Shown here piece by piece: positions 1-10,647 of a DNA stretch of 64,000 bases (positions are counted from its first letter, which is position 1; each line of letters begins with the position of its first letter). The translations under genes and the position numbers were made by a program. The DNA is taken from NCBI GenBank assembly GCA_964035795.1, contig OZ038321.1, positions 22,703,707 to 22,767,706 on the forward strand, written 5' to 3'. The stretch is from Pterobdella sp. o SKG-2022 (Eukaryota; Annelida; Clitellata; Hirudinida; Piscicolidae). The notes below the pieces were generated by a model. It made no database searches. It was given only the letters and a program-made list of their open reading frames with translations, and had not been told where the DNA came from.

Positions 1-3000
1 GAATTCTTTTCATCATACCAGGATTCAATATCTTCAATTGTAGTGGGAATTGGTTTATTTTTGGTTTCTGGCAAGTTGAATGTTAAAAGTCCTCCAAGAA
101 ACATTAATAAACCCAGAGAGATGTAAAGGGTATTTGGGCAATGTTCCAACTGATAAAAATAAGTTTCAATAACCTTAATATAGAAATATGTAAGTAAGAA
201 CCCAAACTCACTATCAAAGATGTATATGTGGCCAGTATTCCTCCAAACTTTCCTACCATGGCGCAAATGGCCACCGCCTGAGCTCTACAGAGATGTTTTT
301 AAAGCAATAGCTGAACCAAACGCCGATGTAGGTAATGTTTTTGATTAAAAAAATTTAGGGTTAACAATATTTTACATTCACACTTGGATAAATAAAATTT
401 TATTCATTTATTTACATTTATAATCAAATATTTTGACAGTTTTATAAATATATTTGCTGTTTGATAAAACTCTCAAGTGCTATAAAGTGCTGTTTTAAAC
501 TTTTAAAGTCATCTGAAGAGTGTAGAAACGCCAAAAGAGAAGGAAAAATACCCCTCTAAACCACAAGCAAGCTGATTCGCCTAGTAAGTATGAGTACGAT
601 GTCAGCGAAGCAACTTCGATAAGTCAAGAAATATTTCAGTTTACAAAACGTATACAACAAATTTTGAGTTTTTGGAAATTTTTTCAGTGTGAGATACGTA
701 AACAAGTTCCGCGGACGAGTGTTTGGCACCGCGAATACTATAAGAACATGGTACTTGGTACTTTTCGAGAGAAGCTCAAGATACCTCAAAAAAAACTTTT
801 TTTCTGTTTTTTTATTTCAATTTAAAAAATTTATTTTGAACTTGAAAAATAAAATTTTACAAAATTTCGTTTATTTTTTGAATAATCAAACTTAATTTTT
901 TTTGAAATTTGGTAATCAATTGCAAAAATTTTGTAAGCAAATGCAATGATTTGGTGCGCACATGTAAAGATTTGAAAGTCAGTTGCAAAAATTTGATAGG
1001 CAATTGCAAAGCCTATAGGCTGGTAATTAAAATTTATTCAAAGATCTTGACCTACAAATTTTTTTAAAACAAGTTTCAAAGCTCCGTAATGCTTTAACTT
1101 AATGTCGTATTTTTGGATTATGAATTTATACAAACAAATAACGAGTATTATTACATTGGAATGAAACAATATAGAGCGGGTATTTTGTACGTAAAAAAGT
1201 GCTTTTGAAACTCAATAGTTAAATAAAAATACACTATAGTTTTGAGTAAGGGTAAAAACATGGTATATTCTGATATAATACCCTGATTATAAACGACCCG
1301 TTAGTTTGACAACTTTTGAGCAACTAAAAAACATATAATATTTAAGACTTTAAACATATATTTTTTATTTTAATAAAATTTATGAAAACATATATTTAAA
1401 ACTTTAAAAATATTTTTGGGCTTTTAACACCAACCTTATATTAGTGGGAAAAAGCTCACTTCCAACAAAGTACGTGATTGCATAACAAGCGGCAGTGCAA
1501 AACTTGAAAAAGACGCTCAATATTATGGTCAAGTTTTTCATAACAGATTCACTGTTTGAAGTTTTGAATATTTCATCCGCATAAGTAGTGGTAAATACAC
1601 ATAAAAACATAGGAACAGTTGCCAAAAATTGGAAAAGTATAACTGGAAACTTTCTTCCATACCTGAAAACAATTACATCATTTTTTTCTAATTAAATCGA
1701 AACCTGAATGGTTACTTTCTACAGATCAAATATGCTAAAACACATCCCGGCATCTCTATAACACAATTGAAGAACCCACTGATGAAACGGTTTGTCGATA
1801 GAGACCCACTCATGTATGTTACGCCGTAGAGACAAAAGTTGTTGATGCTGGAAGGTTTCGATGAAATCATGTTATTTTAAAACTTTTGTTTGATAAATAA
1901 TAAAAGATTAACCCACAACATTATGAGTCCCAGGCTCATGTGTTTCCTTAGAGCGTGGTGGTGAATAAGCATAAGGATTGAGTATTTGGTTTCATCTGCT
2001 AGAGATTGGTTTTTAAGGAGACTAGAAGTTTCTACTTTAGAAGCAAAAAGGGGCTTGGAAACTGAGTTAAATGAATTCTGTTTTTTAGAGAATATTTCTA
2101 AATTTTGTTCTGTAAGATTTATTCTGTTCCATTTAGCTATTCTTTGTAACACGGCTTCAGCTTCTTTCAAGCGACCGTTAGCATATAACCAAGGTATTGT
2201 TTCTGGTAACCACCAACTGGAATTATATGAATACAGTTTTGATTTTTAAATAACTGCTTTTTTATAATATAAAAAACTTGTTGATTTTGATAACAAATGT
2301 GTCACTTACATTAGAAAAGGAATGAACACAAAACAACAAATACTCAAGAAAAATTCCAAATAGATCCAATTTCTCAAAAAGTATGCAGGAATTGAGAGAA
2401 AAGCTGCAGACAGCCCCCAATATCCTGCACTGAAAACTAAATAAAAACTTCTGCCTTTTGCGCTAAAGGATTCTGTCAAGTAAAGTCCTTGACTCATGGT
2501 TGATGCCTATTTGGAATAAAATAAGAATAATAATTTAAAATTAAGCAAAAAAACATACACAAGCCTATAATCGTGAATCTTTTTGTGAAAACAATTCACA
2601 TCAAGTTTGTATACTTTGTATGATTATGTGAGTTGACTAACGAAAAGCTTTGTGTTGTTCAAAAACAAGTAATTGACTTGATTTTTTTTTGTACTAAGCT
2701 AATTTAGTTAATCTTTTTCATGCTCCAACATTTTTAGCTTAGTTATTCTATTAAATAACCAAAAATTATGAGCTTTGACAAGCCCCATATTTATGTCAAG
2801 TTTAAATAACAAATTAATGTTTTCTGTATATATTGGAATAATTCATGTACTAATAAATTTCGTGAAACTTTTGCAATTTTATATTTTTCTTATATAATGT
2901 CATGCCACTGCTTTGAAATAAAATACATTGAATAGCTTTCTAATAATTTATAAAAGTCTCAAAAATTATCTCAAATAGAAGGCTTACTCCAACAAATAAT

Positions 3001-6000
3001 CCAGTCAAAAATTTAAAAAAAAAGTAGATTTCAATTCGGTTTACAACGGCACTCAATAATCCGAAAAACGACATGAGAAACACGAATAGTAGGTTTCCTT
3101 CCAAACTTATCTGTAAACTTTGCTGTGAAAAAAGCAGATGCTTGGCCAATGACTAAGATCATTTGGGATGTCTGCATCAAATAGGCTCTTTCACAAACAA
3201 GGTCCCACTGTGAAAGAATTTTTTATAACATTGGATCCAAGGATTCAAACTTAACATACCTCTGATACTACTGTAGGACCACTATCTTCTAAATCAAAGG
3301 TCCAGCCATTAATGCAACTTGTAGTTCGGTTCGATGGAATAGGAACGCTACTATTTATTGATGAATCTATATCGTACATGAAACATGGTGAGAAAGTATC
3401 ATTATCTATTACTGGAATCCATTGGTGAAGCGATGAGTTTGCTGGGATTGTGCAGTGGTGTGGTGGTTTGTAACCTGGGGTATATTTCCATTTTGAAATG
3501 AATTTAATATGAGATATCAAATAAATTTTAATTGAAAACTAGTTCAGTTTTTATATAAATCTTAGACCGACCTTTTTTTTAGCTAACCAAATCTTTTCCC
3601 ATCATACTACATGAATATTTCTACCCCTAAACCTTTTGATCATTCTGGTGTTTAACTTATCAAAAAGGCGGCCACCATTTTGACCGAAACCATCTGAGGG
3701 CTAAAATCAAACTTTGAAACGCACATAAAAAATATATTCTGTTTGCGGATGCTTGCGCACTTACAGCACTAAAAGAATCAGATCTGCAAGAGCTAATCAG
3801 CAGTTTGAGTTCAACAGTCTTTTGATTTAACAATCAGCCTGAAAAACGGTATAAATGCATTAGCCACCTGAAAAAAGCCTTTTTTCAACTATCAATATGC
3901 TTCAAAAAGCGTACAACAAACAAAAAAACTGGGTGCTCTAAAAAAGACCACGGATTTTCATAAGCGTAAAGAACCAAAACCTTTAATCGTGGAACATGAC
4001 CTCAACCTATACCCACCCATTCTACTTTAAGTTTGTTGTGTAAGTCAACAAAAAAATAATAGTACTATTTTTTACAGTAATTTCAAATTATGTGAAATTA
4101 AAAAATAAATTGATTTGAAAAATATTTGCACTTATTAGTCTTCAGCTTTCTATTGCAAAGTTTATTATTTTCTGCCTTTTTTTTTGTTCCTAACCATTCT
4201 TTGCCTACATATTTACTTGGAAATTTCTTTTCAATTTGAACCATTTGAATATTTTTCGACAACTACTTTAATTGTAATAGTCTGCTCATTGTTATGTAAT
4301 CCTGCTATTTCTTTCACTTCATATATTTATACATAAATCAATCTAGTATCAATACATGAATTATAAAGAAAATTCCTTTTCAGTAATTGTTTTTAATAAT
4401 GCTCCAAAAAATTGAATCTGAAATAATTATAAAATAAAATTTCTTTGCAATCTGATAATTTTGGTTGGCTGTTGTTTTGAATAAACTGTCTTCAAACTAC
4501 CTAAAAAGTCAAAAATATTTCATATTCATGACTAATTCAAAATTCGATTTTTTTTAAACCAAACTTTTTCAAAGATATTGATCTCAACTTTCATTTAGTT
4601 GAGTGATACTTAACGTAAATAAAATTTTAGAGTATTCAAGATGTCACAGCCCCAAACTATACTGTTTTTATATCACTTCAATAAACTCAAAAGCTGAGTT
4701 TTGATGAATTGATTTAAAGTTTTTTAAGCCATGATTATGCATTCAAAATTCAATTTATAACTTTTAGAAAAAATCATTCTCGGATAGAAAAGATTTGGAA
4801 ACAGAGCTGACAAAATGCTATAATTTGAAAAAAATACTGAAAATTATTTGAACAATAAAGGTAATTTTATTAAGTACAAAGCTTTTCGTTAACAAAAGTA
4901 CTTGATAATGTTACTTTGTTAATGAGAAGCTTTGTACTTAATAAAATTACCTTTAGTGTTCAAATAATTTTCCAGTATTTACTTTGGCTGAAAAAGATTA
5001 TCAAAAAAAAAAAATACTAAAAAATTTTTATTCACCATTCTCTAACTTGAATAACTCAAAATGATTTAAACAACACTCTAATGTACACAAATTGGAAAAA
5101 ACTTACGCAGCAGTTTTTGAAGAAATCTTTTTCCAAATTTATTATTATTAGTTCATTTTTAAAGCGCATTTTTGCGTAGTTGAAAAGAGGGTTTGTGAAA
5201 AAGAGTTACATGAGAAAGATTTAGAAAAGAAAGGCTGATTCAGTCATAAGCCGGAGTTCAAACACCTTCGACTCATGAGTCTGTCTGATAGGAAGCTTAT
5301 TCTAAATAAGCCGGTTGATTAAAATGCCTAATATTAGCGGTGAACCATAGTAGTTTTAACTCGGGTCTCAGGTGCGACTGGCAACCAATGAAGGCGATCA
5401 AGGCAAGCGTGAAGTGAAGCAGCTTGAAAAACAGTTTTGGCAGCGCGCTTTTGAAAAGATCGCAAATGGGAAATAAAACTGTTGAAAGTCTGCAAAAAGT
5501 TGCAATAGAGGAGTCTGGAAGGAATAAAGAAACTGTCAAAGCAACGGCAGTGTTAAAGGGTAGAAAGTCGAGTATTTGTTTGATGGCATGGATATGGAAG
5601 TTGGATGCTTGTATGTCCTGAGAGTCAGGATTTGTGAAATTAATTTAAATAAGATTGAAGCTGAAGTCATTAGTAATTTATACTAAGTCGTTTTCCTAAT
5701 TAGATTATCGATAAAAATTCATTAATATATATTACTTGTTAAAAACTTAATTATTAGTAATATGAATAATTATTAAATAATTACTTTTTTATATAAATTA
5801 ATAATAATATGAAATAATATAGTTGGTATATTAAAAATATGAAACTTTTAAATAGTTTTTAAAATCAAGCTAATCATCAACCCTATATATCACATTTTAT
5901 TCAAACTTCATAAGAAATGTTTACAGATTCATGTTTTTAAAATATTTATAAATTAATTTTCCCACCTGTATATATGAATGAGTACACTCTGGGTGAACAA

Positions 6001-6092
6001 AATGATTTAGCAAATAACATAACGATGCAGAAGATTGAAATTTGCCAAATCCCAAAAGTTCCCAGGCTGTTCAGAGTTTGCTCTACTTCCAT
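1..6092 (-). CDS. SLC22-family organic ion transporter, nine exons, 3' end cut by window edge
   Basis: Plasma-membrane major-facilitator transporter of organic cations, anions or zwitterions. Exons on the minus strand: 6092-5966, 3474-3260, 3207-2988, 2506-2310, 2216-1917, 1847-1716, 1662-1435, 284-212 and 149 to beyond 1. Splice phases agree at every junction except for one extra base in exon 3. Exon 1 starts MEVEQTLNSLGTFGIWQIS, a typical SLC22 N-terminus with TM1. Exon 2 is the glycosylated, Cys-containing extracellular loop. Exon 3 opens WDLVCERAYL and carries DKFGRKPT, the MFS loop 2-3 signature. Later exons give PETIPWLYANGRLKEAEAVL, YMSGSLSTNRFISGF, KYGRKFPV, GSELFPTNIR and, near the end, LPETKNKPIPTTIEDIE. 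About 546 residues are visible, close to the usual 540-560. Near 3085 the frame shifts by one base between KPT and FLMSFFGLLSA: either an inactivating indel or an assembly error. Substrate cannot be inferred. Confidence 0.9.
4834..4978. repeat. Foldback (palindromic) element, about 145 bp
   Basis: The left arm starts ATACTGAAAATTATTTGAAC and the right arm is its near-perfect reverse complement, ending in CCAGTAT. Both arms carry GTAATTTTATTAAGTAC and an AAGCTT site. The short centre contains ACTTGATAATGT. The same centre occurs in other foldbacks in this window (10275-10420, 18402-18552, 36046-36197). No coding capacity is seen. The structure is that of a MITE-like foldback element. Target-site duplications were not resolved. 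Confidence 0.8.
5290..5600 (-). mobile_element. Non-LTR retrotransposon (CR1/L2-like) reverse transcriptase C-terminal fragment
   Basis: Reading the minus strand gives LPFNTAVALTVS, then after a one-base frame change SRLLYCNF, then QKRAAKTVF and DRLHWLPVAPETRVK. This order (SRLDYCN-like motif, AA-K/R motif, LHWLPV motif) is characteristic of the region after the RT core in CR1/L2/Jockey-type LINEs. The frameshift and later stops show it is dead. It lies in the first SLC22 intron in the same orientation as the gene. Only this 3' piece is present. Confidence 0.75.
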
Positions 6093-6197
6093 TTGAAAAA
6101 TGTTTTCTTTGGAAAAGAAATATTTTTGATAGCTTCAAGCTAATAAGCTTTTCATAAATTTGAACAACTTTGAAAACTCACCTTTTAACAATTTTGT

Positions 6198-6397
6198 NNN
6201 NNNNNNNNNNNNNNNNNNNNNNNNNNNNNNNNNNNNNNNNNNNNNNNNNNNNNNNNNNNNNNNNNNNNNNNNNNNNNNNNNNNNNNNNNNNNNNNNNNNN
6301 NNNNNNNNNNNNNNNNNNNNNNNNNNNNNNNNNNNNNNNNNNNNNNNNNNNNNNNNNNNNNNNNNNNNNNNNNNNNNNNNNNNNNNNNNNNNNNNNN
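6198..6397. other. Assembly gap (200 N)
   Basis: A run of exactly 200 N, a placeholder length in scaffolding. True size unknown. It sits just upstream of the SLC22 start codon, so part of that gene's promoter or 5' leader may be missing. Confidence 1.
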
Positions 6398-7689
6398 ATA
6401 GAAACAAACAGAAATACAAGTTGAATTTTAAACTTTAAAATTTTGACATCAAAAATTTTTTTAAATTATAAATATATTCAGTCTTTTAAAAAAACATGAT
6501 CATTTATTTGATTAAATAGTGTTTTGAATTCAAAACCTTGACATTAAAATATTCCACTTTCTCTATGAGTGTTCTGAGACATTTGAAAATTAGATATGTT
6601 TATAGAGATTGTTTCGATATAGAGAAATCAAGTTTGAAATTGCACTAGTGAATGGTTTTATATGTCAAAGTAAAGCTTTAAAACGAATTTTTATTATTTT
6701 GCTAAGTACAGGGTGCGAAAATGCTATATGACCACTTCTAATTTATTAAATTTCTCGTTGGATTTTTGGAATTTTTTGATGGAACTTCAATTATATAAAA
6801 AAACATAATTTTTTACTTATAACATTGTTATTTTTCAAAACTTTCAGCATCTTGATAGAATTCCCAAATTACTGAAATAGAGCTGCGAAATTGCTATGAG
6901 ACTACTCTTCAACGCCGCATAACTTTATTAAATACAGACATCAAAAATTTTTTTAACTTTTAATTATGTAATTTATATAACAAAATTTTTTCTTTCACAA
7001 CTTTATTAAATCTAACAAATAATGTGAAATCTCTTGATAATATTTTTATAAAGGTTGAAAAATTTATATTTTCATTCAAACTTTTCAACTCAAAGAGAAT
7101 AACTGGTACATCTTTTTTCCAAAGTTATTTTTTCCAATATTATTTGGTCGCCAGAGTATAAAAAATGTTAAATTTTGTTGTTGATATCGGTAACGAGAAT
7201 ACGAAAAATGATACTTTCGAAAAATTTAAAACGAAGTTTTCATAAAAACCAGAATACTTGAAAACAACTGAACTTGAGAAAAATCTGAAAAATATCGAGA
7301 TAAAGCAATAAAAACCTTAAAACACAATAATAAAAGATTGACGATGGCTCGAACATCTATTAATAAAGCCAAAATTCTAATCAAAACTTTATTTTGCTGC
7401 AAAAAATTTACTAACTCTATCAAAAAAGACCTGCTAATACAAGATCAAATGAAGTTTTTTTTGGGCTACTATAACATTGAAAAAACTTTCAAATAAAAAT
7501 AATTAACAAAAAAAACATCAAAATTATGACTGTGCAGCTGTAAAAATAAACATTGGAGAGCTCCAATAAACACTGCCATCAGAAACAAGCACAAAAATAT
7601 AATCTAAACAATAAATTTATAAAAGGTCTTATATTTGGCTTTCAAAAGAGTTAAGAAAAAAAGTCTGAACAAGCCAAACAATTTTTTAC
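6398..7689. other. AT-rich intergenic stretch
   Basis: I see no exon, RNA gene or recognisable element. Open frames here are short, low-complexity and lack splice context. Confidence 0.5.
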
Positions 7690-7905
7690 TCATTTAATTG
7701 AGAATTCATGGCTCAGGTACTTCGAAATATGTATGGCTGGTTTGGAAGTCCTTTTCACCGCTTCATGTTTTGCCCATCTTTTTTCAACGTATCTTTCTAT
7801 TTCTCCCACATACATGTAAATCTTGCTACAACTGCATTCCCCTTTGTATATCAGGTTATGTAAATGCGAAATTCTCTCTTTGAGTAGGAAAAAGGGCCTT
7901 ACTCT
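7690..7905 (-). pseudogene. GIY-YIG endonuclease remnant of the Penelope-like element
   Basis: Translation reads LHNLIYKGECSCSKIYMYVG, then ERYVEKRWAKHEAVKRTSK, and stops at 7690-7692. The Cys pair, the Y-VGE motif, the R-x3-R-type helix and the following H-E match the GIY-YIG nuclease of canonical (EN+) Penelope-like elements. One extra residue in the Y-VG segment and a different frame from the upstream RT segment indicate decay. Confidence 0.8.
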
Positions 7906-9420
7906 ATGTGTGACTCATGTTATGAAAACGTGATGACCTTGTTTGTGAAAGCGTTTAGTTTTTCAATATATTTTCGTATGTGCAACTCGTTATTGAGGCA
8001 ATACGGGCTTTTGAAAGGTAATTTTTTCTGGTTTTTGAAGAGCAAGTGTGGAATCCGACTATCTTTTTTCGGGGTACCAAAGTGATCGAAAACCGAGTCG
8101 ATAAACTTGTCGAGAAAGCCCGCGTGCTTGTATTTCTTTTGTATCTCACTCCGTTCTAGTTGGAAGTCAGAACCAATTCTGTTTGCTCTATGCAAATCTC
8201 TTTTAATAAGATTGCTTAGGCACAGCCGAAACCAGTGGAGCGGTAGTTTTTCTTCCTTTTGTACCACGTTGAAGGGTAGTGACCCATCCGGGTTTCTCAG
8301 TATTTGACTGTCCAGAAATTTTGTTGGGCTCATTTCAATGGTTAATTTTATATTTTCATGGAATAAGTAGAAGGCATTGAAGAGTTCATTTTTTATGTCG
8401 TTCTTTCTTTTCACATGTGTCGTCCACATATCTCTCGTGAAACAGAGAATTTCGAGGAACAACTACTTTATCCTCCAACTGGTACAGGAAGCAGCCGCAA
8501 AATACAGCTGAGTGGGCTTCCCATGGAAACACTGTCGACCTGCTTTTTTAGCTTTTTGTTCGGTGAAAAGGCGTTTTCTGTAGTGGCTTCCAACAAAAGC
8601 TTGGAGAATACCTGTCTGTAGCAAAGATGGGAAAGTTTACCTATATCATATATTTCTTTTGTAATGTAGTCGATGGTTCCTTTGGTTGGAACATTTGGGA
8701 AGAGTGACTCAATGTCATAAAATACATTCTTTTCATCGGGTTGGAGAGAAGCTAAACTGCTTATTAGGTAAAAAAAGAATTGTGTATTAGCTAATGTGAA
8801 TTACTTTTCCGCCTGGAGTTTCAGCTATTCGGCAGAGAATCTACCGAGCTTGTAAAAACAGGTGCCTGTTTGATCGATTATGGGTCGTAATTTAAAATTA
8901 TGTTTGTTAATTACAGATAACTTTTCATATTTGTGCATTTCCACTGTGGCAACAAATCCAGTCAGTTGATTTGATGAAGGTCTGCTGAAGTTGTATTCTC
9001 TTATGTTCTTAAGGTTCCTGAGTAAGAAGCCTTAAAACAAGATAAGGTCTTTCAAAATGGTATCTTCTAAAGAAACATACTTGCCACTCTTTATTTCCAC
9101 ATCTATCAACTCCTGTACAACGCTTCGATAATCGGCTTTGTCCATGATGACAACGCTTGAATCTTTGTCACTAGTGAGAATTGAGATGTTGCGGTTTCCC
9201 CTTAGTTCTTTCTTCAATTGTTATGTTTCATCCTTCAAGTGTTCAACATTCTTCAAGTTGTATCCATTTTTTTTAAAGTACAAATGCTTTCGCTTCTTCC
9301 GCAAGTGACTTCTATTCCAACGCCAAGTTTCATTTGATTTCTTTTTGTTTGTTAATGAAATTGTGATTGAGACTGTTGAGATCTTTTAGATTTAGATCTT
9401 GATATGAATGGTAGGGGTTG
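7690..9420 (-). mobile_element. Penelope-like element, decayed copy with RT and GIY-YIG endonuclease
   Basis: Read on the minus strand the pieces come in the order of a Penelope-like retroelement. First an N-terminal segment (about 9420-9260). Then TSDKDSSVVIMDKADYRSVV near 9170-9110, matching the family's DKG.(T/A)VVMD motif. Then YDIESLFPNVPTKGTIDY near 8720-8660, and QVDSVSMGSPLS near 8540-8500, the family's DG(V/I)AMGSPL core motif. Next comes a 180-residue frame (8462-7920) with FLDSQI and LHWFRLCLSNLIKRDLHRA. Last, IYKGECSCSKIYMYVGE and RYVEKRWAKHEA (7870-7740) represent the GIY-YIG domain. These pieces sit in different frames, with stops between them, so the copy is inactive. No long terminal repeat was identified. 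Confidence 0.88.
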
Positions 9421-10586
9421 AGCTAGGTTAACAATAGCAGGACTATCAATAAATAATCATATTTCTAATATTTTAATTTATTTAAACAAAAAACTCTTTA
9501 TAACCCTATAATGGGCCAAAATTCGTATAGACTAGAATTAACAAGAGGGGAAAGGGAGTAATTAAAAAAGTAATTGCAAGCCAAACCTTATTTTGGCAAA
9601 ATTATTCAACATAAAATACTTAAATTCAAGGATAATCACAATAATCGACAATAATAACAATAAAATTGATAATGAAAATAAAATGAGTTAAAAGAAAAGA
9701 AAGCAGAAGTTATTAAACAAAATACCATTCTATACAAAAGGTTTATTGTTGTTTTCATTATTTTTGACAACTATTGTTAACGGTAACGCCATATAATATA
9801 TAAACTGATTTTATTTTGAATTATTATTATTGTTACCTAACTCATTTAAAGAAATTTATATAATGAACAGAGCTTTAGACTACCTTCAAATATCAAGTCA
9901 CGTTTAATTTTTTTAAACTTTTCGAAAAATTTGACTTCTTTGATTTGTGTTTTTTGAACTCCATTTTTATTTAGTTTTCACGTTTTGGATTCTGTTATTT
10001 AAGGTTTGTTTAAATTAAATTTTAAAAAGTGAGACACATTGACTTTAAGAATAATTCAACAATATTTTATTTGAAGGATGTCTCAAAAATATCAAAAATT
10101 TGTGTTAAAAAAGAATAATACTGAAATTTTTTTTATCCCTTCCATGAATTTTTAATTATTCATTTTTTTTTATAATTTATTTTTTTTATAAATTTTTTTT
10201 AAATCTTCGGATAACTAAAAAAACATTTTAACCTTCATTATCAAGTTCTGTTGAATTATCTTATGATAACTTATTAGTGAGAGAAAAAAAGCATTTATCA
10301 ACTTATTATACGAAACACATGCTAAGGAAATCTTACATTACCAAGTGAACTTTTGATAATGTAAGCTTGAAAATAAGCTTTGTGAATTAAGTTAATGAAT
10401 ACTTTTTGTTTCTCTCACTATTGGTTTAGGCCATCCGATGACACCAATAACTTTCCTATTCGAAAAGTCAATGTGTTTCATATGTTTAAGAATTAATAGA
10501 TAGTATAGAAACCAAGTTTCAGTATAATATTACAAACATAACTTCATTGGTCCGTGTAAATCAACGTCTCAAACACACAGGGCTAA
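9421..10586. other. Intergenic region upstream of the LDLa/VWD gene
   Basis: AT-rich, with one foldback element at 10275-10420. The promoter of the gene starting at 10587 should lie here. No TATA or initiator could be assigned with confidence. Confidence 0.5.
10275..10420. repeat. Foldback element with terminal inverted repeats
   Basis: It begins TAGTGAGAGAAA and ends with the inverse TTTCTCTCACTA. Internally CTTACATTACCAAGTG on one side mirrors the TTGATAATGTAAGCTT side, followed by AATAAGCTTTGTG. It shares its core with the elements at 4834, 18402 and 43601. No coding content. Confidence 0.7.
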
Positions 10587-10647
10587 ATGAAACTTCCCAA
10601 TTTTCTCTCCTTCTTCTTCCTATTCTTTTCCATCCATTTCTCTCACG
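10587..10647 (+). other. Signal-peptide exon of the VWDE-like gene
   Basis: The exon encodes [20 protein letters not shown] plus the first base of a Gly codon, followed by a GTTTGT donor. One Lys then an uninterrupted hydrophobic run is a classic signal peptide. It ends in phase 1, matching the phase-1 LDLa exons that follow, so this ATG is the chosen start. Confidence 0.8.

Larger units (their letters stand above)
3521..5965 (-). other. Large first intron of the SLC22 gene
   Basis: This stretch lies between exon 1 (ending 5966) and exon 2 (starting 3474). It is AT-rich. It holds a foldback repeat at 4834-4978 and a non-LTR retrotransposon tail at about 5290-5600. I see no further exon. Exon 1 ends in phase 1 and exon 2 begins with the two bases that complete a glycine codon, so no exon is missing. 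Confidence 0.7.
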
